Shown: positions 19,479 to 23,247 of the stretch, piece after piece
Numbering within the stretch: position 1 is the first letter of the stretch
Layout of the letters: every line of letters begins with the position of its first letter
Virus record (IMG/VR): IMGVR_UViG_3300027825_000014
Span: 1-23,247 of that record
DNA length: 23,247 nucleotides
Reading direction: 5' to 3' (one strand)
Source: a virus
Program-made: the position numbers and the translations under genes
The notes under the pieces: model-generated
The model's database searches: none
What the model was told of the DNA's origin: nothing
The model's input: only the letters and a program-made list of their open reading frames with translations

Positions 19479-21863
19479 TCAGTGCCTGTAGGAATCACTG
19501 TTTGTCGCATCTTCCAGGCTGTTCACGTCGAATAAGGCTGCGTCTCTGGCCTCTGCCATTGCGCGAACGCGAACCATTGCGGCTTCGGCCTGTTGCACAG
19601 AAGCCGCACTGATCTTTTTCTGCTGTGCCAACTGCTGCGTTTGAATAGCCAAACTATCAAGCGTAGCTTTGTCGTATTCAGTTTGAGCCTGTTCAGACTT
19701 TGTTCTGGGCCTTCCTTGCACCTTTGCCCAAAAACTTGGCATCTCATCACGATTAACGCGGTCCATAGTAACGTCCCAGGCACGGCCCGCGATACTCGAC
19801 ATAATGGCTTCCGCGCTTATACCTTTTTGTGCTCCTGCGGCGTAAGCTGTGTTAATCGCACTGTCTAATTCTTCCTTAGTAGCCTTGGCTGCGACAAATT
19901 TAGCAAGCACTTCACTCGCTTCCTCTTCCCAATGGATCGTAGATCGATTGCCGATACGCGTTTGTAGCGCAGCCCGTTCGTTAATTGTTTCGCTATGCCA
20001 ACCAGCAACATGATAGAGAATTTTGCCAATTTTATCGTTCCATGTGTCCGGCAAAAGCTTCCGAATGACAGCGCCCGCCGCCCACCCTGCCGCCCCTGCC
20101 GCTAAAATTCCTGCTGCCGGTCCCATCCAGCCCAAGGTCTGCCCCACGCCTAGAGCAGAACCTGGAACGGTTGTAAAACCGCCCCGGCCAATGGACATTG
20201 CCGCGCCCGGCAAAAAATGTCCTGCTCTTTGGGCGGCAATAGCGTTCCACATGTTTTTTATACCTAAAGCCATGCTCGAAATAGCCCTTCTACCAACGGT
20301 ATCGGCAACAAATTCCGACGTAAGCGCTAATTTGCCAAGCTGAATGACCAAGCGCCCTATTCCAATGGACGCTACAATCGCTGCGGTCGGCACGGCAATG
20401 CTCAAGACATCAACAAACGTTTCTGATTTAGCCAACCATTTAGCAAAATCCGCAATACCTTGCACCACAGGCTGGATATACTTTAGAACCGGCAGCAGGG
20501 CCTCCGTCATCATCGATGAAAGTGCCTCACGCATCTGTTTCCAAGAATCACCGATGAGGTTTGTCTGTTCCCGATAAGCCTGGGCCAAGGTCTTAGCCTC
20601 GGAAACTGTTCGGTTGGACTCGCGCATTACGTCCAGAAAATCGACAAGCTCATTAGAGGTCATGCCGATAACCTCGGCGTATCCCTCTATTTTTGCCTGA
20701 TAAAATTCCATCCCAGCCCCAGTCGTTGGCGCTGGACCCACCATCGCTCTAAGCTGTGCCGCAAGATTTTGCATGGCCGCTTCTGCGCCTGCCGAAGTAC
20801 CAAGCTGTCCAGACTGAACGCCAGCTAGTCCGCGCAGAAAAAATGCTTCCGCTTTGCCGCCGCTCATGCGCCGAAACATATCAATCACCGAATGCGCGTT
20901 GCCGCCAAGTTTGTTAATCCGTGCAGCCATTTTTTCAATAACAGCCGTAACGCCCGCCGCCTCGGACCTGAACCCAGGCCCCAGAAGCCGCAGGCTCTTG
21001 CCAATCTCAATAGCGAACTGCGCGGCTCTCTCCGCCGAGAGGCCGGTCTGGTGCGCGACCTGGGCCATGACATTGCCGATATGCTCGGCCCCCGTTTTTA
21101 ACTGCTGCGTGAAGATGGTAACCAGTTCAGCGCCTGTGGAGGCGGCAACGCCCAGGCCGTCGCGCAGCATCACCACGGTCTTCAAACTCTGGCCAAAAGC
21201 CGGACCCAGGTGCGCTCCGTACTCGACCAGGACCTTGGCCGCTTCCGCCATAGTGCCCGTATCTGCGCCCAATTCCTGCTGAACACCGAGAACCTTGTTC
21301 ATCAGGTCCAGCCGGTTGCCCAACGAACTGTCAGTTGAAATAAGGGCGCGGTTCAACTCGTGTGAAGTTCTAAGCATCTTTTCAGTCCAGGCGAGGGTAA
21401 TGGCCCCTGTCACCAAAGAAACTTTGGCGAACTTGCCAAAACTTTCAACGATGCCGATCCTGAACTTGGCCTCCTCTTGGAGTTTATAGACTTCAAACGT
21501 TTGCAAGTCTAACGCCTGTTTTTGCAGGGCCAACGCATCTTTACTAAACGCGCCACGCTCAAGCATAAACTTGCGCTCCGTTACCAGGTTTTCCAGATGT
21601 TGCTGTTCCTTATTTAGTCTTTCTTTAACGCCCTGAATCAGTTCTTTTTGACTTTTGACTTGTTGCACAGCCCACGTACTAAACGGCTTCAAAACCGCTT
21701 CATAAACACCCAGAGAAAGAAGCGCTTTGGTATAATTGGTAAAACTGAAAACTGATTTATTCAGGGCTTCCATGTCCTGTCCCGTGCCGTGCGCACGTTT
21801 ACCCAAGCGCTCAATTGCAGCGTTCAGCGCTTCTGTCTGTTTTGGCATGTCTGCGAGTGCCAT
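19479..21863 (-). CDS. Tape measure protein
   Basis: 794 residues. The first ~140 are helical coiled coil (IQGVKERLNKEQQHLENLVT, ALQKQALDLQTFEVYKLQEE), the middle has the helical repeats and Gly/Ala-rich segments seen in phage tape measures (AGVTAVIEKMAARINKLGGN, MSGGKAEAFFLRGLAGVQSG), and two hydrophobic segments at about 485-508 and 577-600 could insert in a membrane. The C-terminal 150 are again charged helices. The protein fills the tail tube, sets its length, and is ejected first on infection. Being followed by a tube-cap candidate fits the T4 29-48 order. At 794 residues it predicts a tail of roughly 100 nm or a little more if one residue spans 0.15 nm. The GC content changes sharply along the gene (see findings). 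Confidence 0.85.
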   Translation of the reverse strand: MALADMPKQTEALNAAIERLGKRAHGTGQDMEALNKSVFSFTNYTKALLSLGVYEAVLKPFSTWAVQQVKSQKELIQGVKERLNKEQQHLENLVTERKFMLERGAFSKDALALQKQALDLQTFEVYKLQEEAKFRIGIVESFGKFAKVSLVTGAITLAWTEKMLRTSHELNRALISTDSSLGNRLDLMNKVLGVQQELGADTGTMAEAAKVLVEYGAHLGPAFGQSLKTVVMLRDGLGVAASTGAELVTIFTQQLKTGAEHIGNVMAQVAHQTGLSAERAAQFAIEIGKSLRLLGPGFRSEAAGVTAVIEKMAARINKLGGNAHSVIDMFRRMSGGKAEAFFLRGLAGVQSGQLGTSAGAEAAMQNLAAQLRAMVGPAPTTGAGMEFYQAKIEGYAEVIGMTSNELVDFLDVMRESNRTVSEAKTLAQAYREQTNLIGDSWKQMREALSSMMTEALLPVLKYIQPVVQGIADFAKWLAKSETFVDVLSIAVPTAAIVASIGIGRLVIQLGKLALTSEFVADTVGRRAISSMALGIKNMWNAIAAQRAGHFLPGAAMSIGRGGFTTVPGSALGVGQTLGWMGPAAGILAAGAAGWAAGAVIRKLLPDTWNDKIGKILYHVAGWHSETINERAALQTRIGNRSTIHWEEEASEVLAKFVAAKATKEELDSAINTAYAAGAQKGISAEAIMSSIAGRAWDVTMDRVNRDEMPSFWAKVQGRPRTKSEQAQTEYDKATLDSLAIQTQQLAQQKKISAASVQQAEAAMVRVRAMAEARDAALFDVNSLEDATNSDSYRH

Positions 21864-21884
21864 AGCGTCACTGTTCAGTATGCA

Positions 21885-22232
21885 TCAAATCTCTTTGAGG
21901 CCCATCATATCCGTAACTACGAACCGGCCCCACGGCGAATCAAAGATGTCCCCTGGCCGATAGCCTTTGCGGTGTCGGAGTAGAAAATGTAAGCGCTCCT
22001 TGAGGTCGGGTTTTGGGCTGGGTGTGAGCTTCATCATGTTCACGAACCGCCCAATCCGGCCCGGCTGGTCCAGGACCGGGATATTGACCCAGCCAGGATT
22101 ACTGCCGTCCTGCTGGACCCGCAAGATGCGCGGTTGCACCGACAACCGCCGCAAGAAAGTCTTGGGGTCTTCACCTTCAAAGACGGCAGCAGCTAACTCT
22201 TGCGCAAAAAAACTAAAAATCTTTGTTGACAC
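21885..22232 (-). CDS. Small unknown protein upstream of the tape measure
   Basis: 115 residues from GTG 22232. Sequence is mixed helix and strand (FFAQELAAAVFEGEDPKTFL, PRILRVQQDGSNPGWVNIPV, KERLHFLLRHRKGYRPGDIF, SPWGRFVVTDMMGLKEI). The last part, 'yRPGDIFDSpWGRFVVTD', reads like a small barrel. It precedes the tape measure by 21 bases in the same direction, a place where tail assembly proteins are often encoded. No family is recognised. Its start codon falls in the -35/-10 spacer of the divergent promoter at 22226-22254, so activity of the two genes may interfere. Confidence 0.66.
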   Translation of the reverse strand: MSTKIFSFFAQELAAAVFEGEDPKTFLRRLSVQPRILRVQQDGSNPGWVNIPVLDQPGRIGRFVNMMKLTPSPKPDLKERLHFLLRHRKGYRPGDIFDSPWGRFVVTDMMGLKEI

Positions 22233-22254
22233 GTTTACGGATTTGTGCTACACT
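22226..22254 (+). promoter_or_regulatory. Sigma70-type promoter for the 152-aa gene
   Basis: TTGACA (22226-22231), a 17-base spacer and TACACT (22249-22254) are a consensus -35, ideal spacing and a 4/6 -10 match. Transcription would begin around 22260-22262, and the ATG begins at 22261, so the message would have essentially no leader. No Shine-Dalgarno is present, in agreement. The site looks suited to host RNA polymerase. Confidence 0.65.
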
Positions 22255-22260
22255 CAAATT

Positions 22261-22719
22261 ATGGATATATCAGTTGCTTATGGACTCCTTTTTGGGGCGG
22301 TAGCGACCTCTGGCAGTTCCACGACGAAGGCGGTCGAGCGCCTGGCACAGCAAATAAAGGCACAGAATGCCCAAACCAGTTCTAGCGGTAGGTTTGACCG
22401 CTATCGTTTCGTTGACGAGCCACCGCAACGAGTCCTGACCCCTGAGGAAGCATTCGACCTTGAGAAAGCTTGCAAACGCGACAAGGCGCGTTACATAGCC
22501 GAAAAGGCCGAAAAGGCGCGGTTGAAGGCTGAACGGATACGTTTGGCCATGCCCGCCACGCCCACTAAGCAAGACCGCGAGAAATTGACCAACGCGCTTA
22601 GAATCGCTGAGAAGCTGCGGGTGCTGGCCGAACGCGTTAAGGCTAGAGCCGAAGACACAGGGCCAGAGCCAGAATGGGCGACACGGGCCAAAGCGGAAAT
22701 GGCACGGTTGAGAGGTTGA
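22261..22719 (+). CDS. Charged coiled-coil protein from a host-type promoter
   Basis: 152 residues from ATG 22261. The frame is open further upstream, but that part is antisense of the 115-aa gene. The N-terminus (MDISVAYGLLFGAVATSGSS) is hydrophobic and could be a weak membrane anchor. The rest is a long charged helix (AFDLEKACKRDKARYIAEKA, ARLKAERIRLAMPA, LTNALRIAEKLRVLAERVKA) rich in Lys, Arg, Glu and Ala. It is a single-gene unit in the opposite direction to both neighbours and directly behind the best promoter in the window, so it may be expressed early by host polymerase, unlike the virion genes. Function unknown. Confidence 0.66.
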   Translation: MDISVAYGLLFGAVATSGSSTTKAVERLAQQIKAQNAQTSSSGRFDRYRFVDEPPQRVLTPEEAFDLEKACKRDKARYIAEKAEKARLKAERIRLAMPATPTKQDREKLTNALRIAEKLRVLAERVKARAEDTGPEPEWATRAKAEMARLRG

Positions 22720-22728
22720 CATTGCCTT

Positions 22729-23247
22729 TTAGGACTTGATGGCGCTGCTGACCGCCCACTGACCGGGCATCTGGAACTTGCCGGAGGTCTTGCCCTTCGA
22801 GGTCACGCCCTTGCCGTATTTGCCACCACTGAACCGGGTCTTCTCCGTGTGGTGCCGTTCAAGCGCACGGCTCACCGGGGCGCTATCCATGTGCTCCTGC
22901 TTCTTCCTGCCAGTGAAGGCGCTGCCGTCGTAATTCTTGAACCCCTTCAACGGCTTGCCCGCATCGCCCAGGTCGCGACACATGCGCATCCGCAACTGCT
23001 CCTTGCCCCGGAGGGCCCCCATGCCGCGCATCCGGGCGTAGGCTTTGCCCGAAGCCGGTATCGGAACGCTCCCGATTTCATCGACCTCCAGGAGGGCGTC
23101 AACCAGGACCTGGGCCTCCTCGCGGACGGATTCCTGCTTTTGGGTTGGATGCCAGCCGTGGTCGATCGCGCGTAAAAGTCGAGCTTGGCGCTCAGCTTTT
23201 CTTCTTGTGGTCCCAAATGCGTGCGTCTGATTCGGCGTGCTGACCCG
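22729..23247 (-). CDS. Unknown gene cut by the right edge (C-terminal 172 residues)
   Basis: The frame is open from the right edge to TAA at 22729-22731. An internal ATG at 23031 exists, but the residues before it are protein-like (RKAERQARLLRAIDHGWHPT, QKQESVREEAQVLVDALLEV, GSVPIPASGKAYARM), so I read it as part of a longer gene. The last 60 residues are Gly/Lys/Ser-rich and basic (KKQEHMDSAPVSRALERHH, FSGGKYGKGVTSKGKTSGKF). Its stop is nine bases from the stop of the converging 152-aa gene. Family not recognised. Confidence 0.62.
   Translation of the reverse strand, partial: RVSTPNQTHAFGTTRRKAERQARLLRAIDHGWHPTQKQESVREEAQVLVDALLEVDEIGSVPIPASGKAYARMRGMGALRGKEQLRMRMCRDLGDAGKPLKGFKNYDGSAFTGRKKQEHMDSAPVSRALERHHTEKTRFSGGKYGKGVTSKGKTSGKFQMPGQWAVSSAIKS

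Overview
The window is a piece of the genome of a tailed double-stranded DNA phage with a contractile tail (myovirus type). Diagnostic genes are a tail sheath protein, a T4 gp19-type tail tube protein, a tape measure protein, a gp5/VgrG-type spike, a gp27-type baseplate hub and neck/tail-completion candidates. DNA-metabolism genes are mixed in: a 5'-3' exonuclease/flap endonuclease and a Rad50/SbcC/gp46-type ATPase. No host gene, tRNA or CRISPR array is visible and the host cannot be named. Base composition is mostly GC-rich, with AT-richer patches in the intein and in parts of the tape measure gene. The frequent strand switching and the scattering of virion genes resemble large (jumbo) phages more than compact ones, but genome size cannot be seen here.

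Layout. 1-2892 (+): tail end of an unknown gene, spike, an unknown low-complexity protein, a zinc-binding gp26-like hub-assembly protein, and a short out-of-frame extension that may be reached by frameshifting. 2894-3112 (-): a truncated HNH endonuclease. 3111-3989 (+): flap endonuclease. 3986-10668 (-), transcribed right to left: neck-like protein, two small proteins, a hairpin, a gp15-like tail completion protein, a weak terminator candidate, sheath, tube, a 169-aa virion-type protein, a 117-aa beta-rich protein, and a small gene broken by an amber codon. 10759-12400 (+): small acidic protein and baseplate hub. 12397-16360 (-): 194-aa protein, a SWIM zinc-finger protein carrying a 402-aa intein, and a 158-aa beta-rich protein. 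16389-18326 (+): Rad50/SbcC-like ATPase. 18397-22232 (-): 115-aa protein, tape measure, a baseplate/tube-cap candidate and a small basic protein. 22261-22719 (+): charged coiled-coil protein behind a very good sigma70-like promoter. 22729-23247 (-): a gene cut by the window edge.

How it fits together. The tape measure, tube and sheath would build the tail. The hub, spike and gp48/54-like candidate would form the baseplate centre on which the tube starts, and the gp14- and gp15-like candidates would close the head-proximal end. The most notable points are the intein inserted exactly at a zinc-ligand cysteine of a SWIM finger, the possible +1/-2 frameshift joining the gp26-like gene to its extension, the amber-interrupted gene, the HNH remnant, and a promoter placed so that its transcript would be leaderless. 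Convergent genes are packed so tightly that stop codons interlock in two places.
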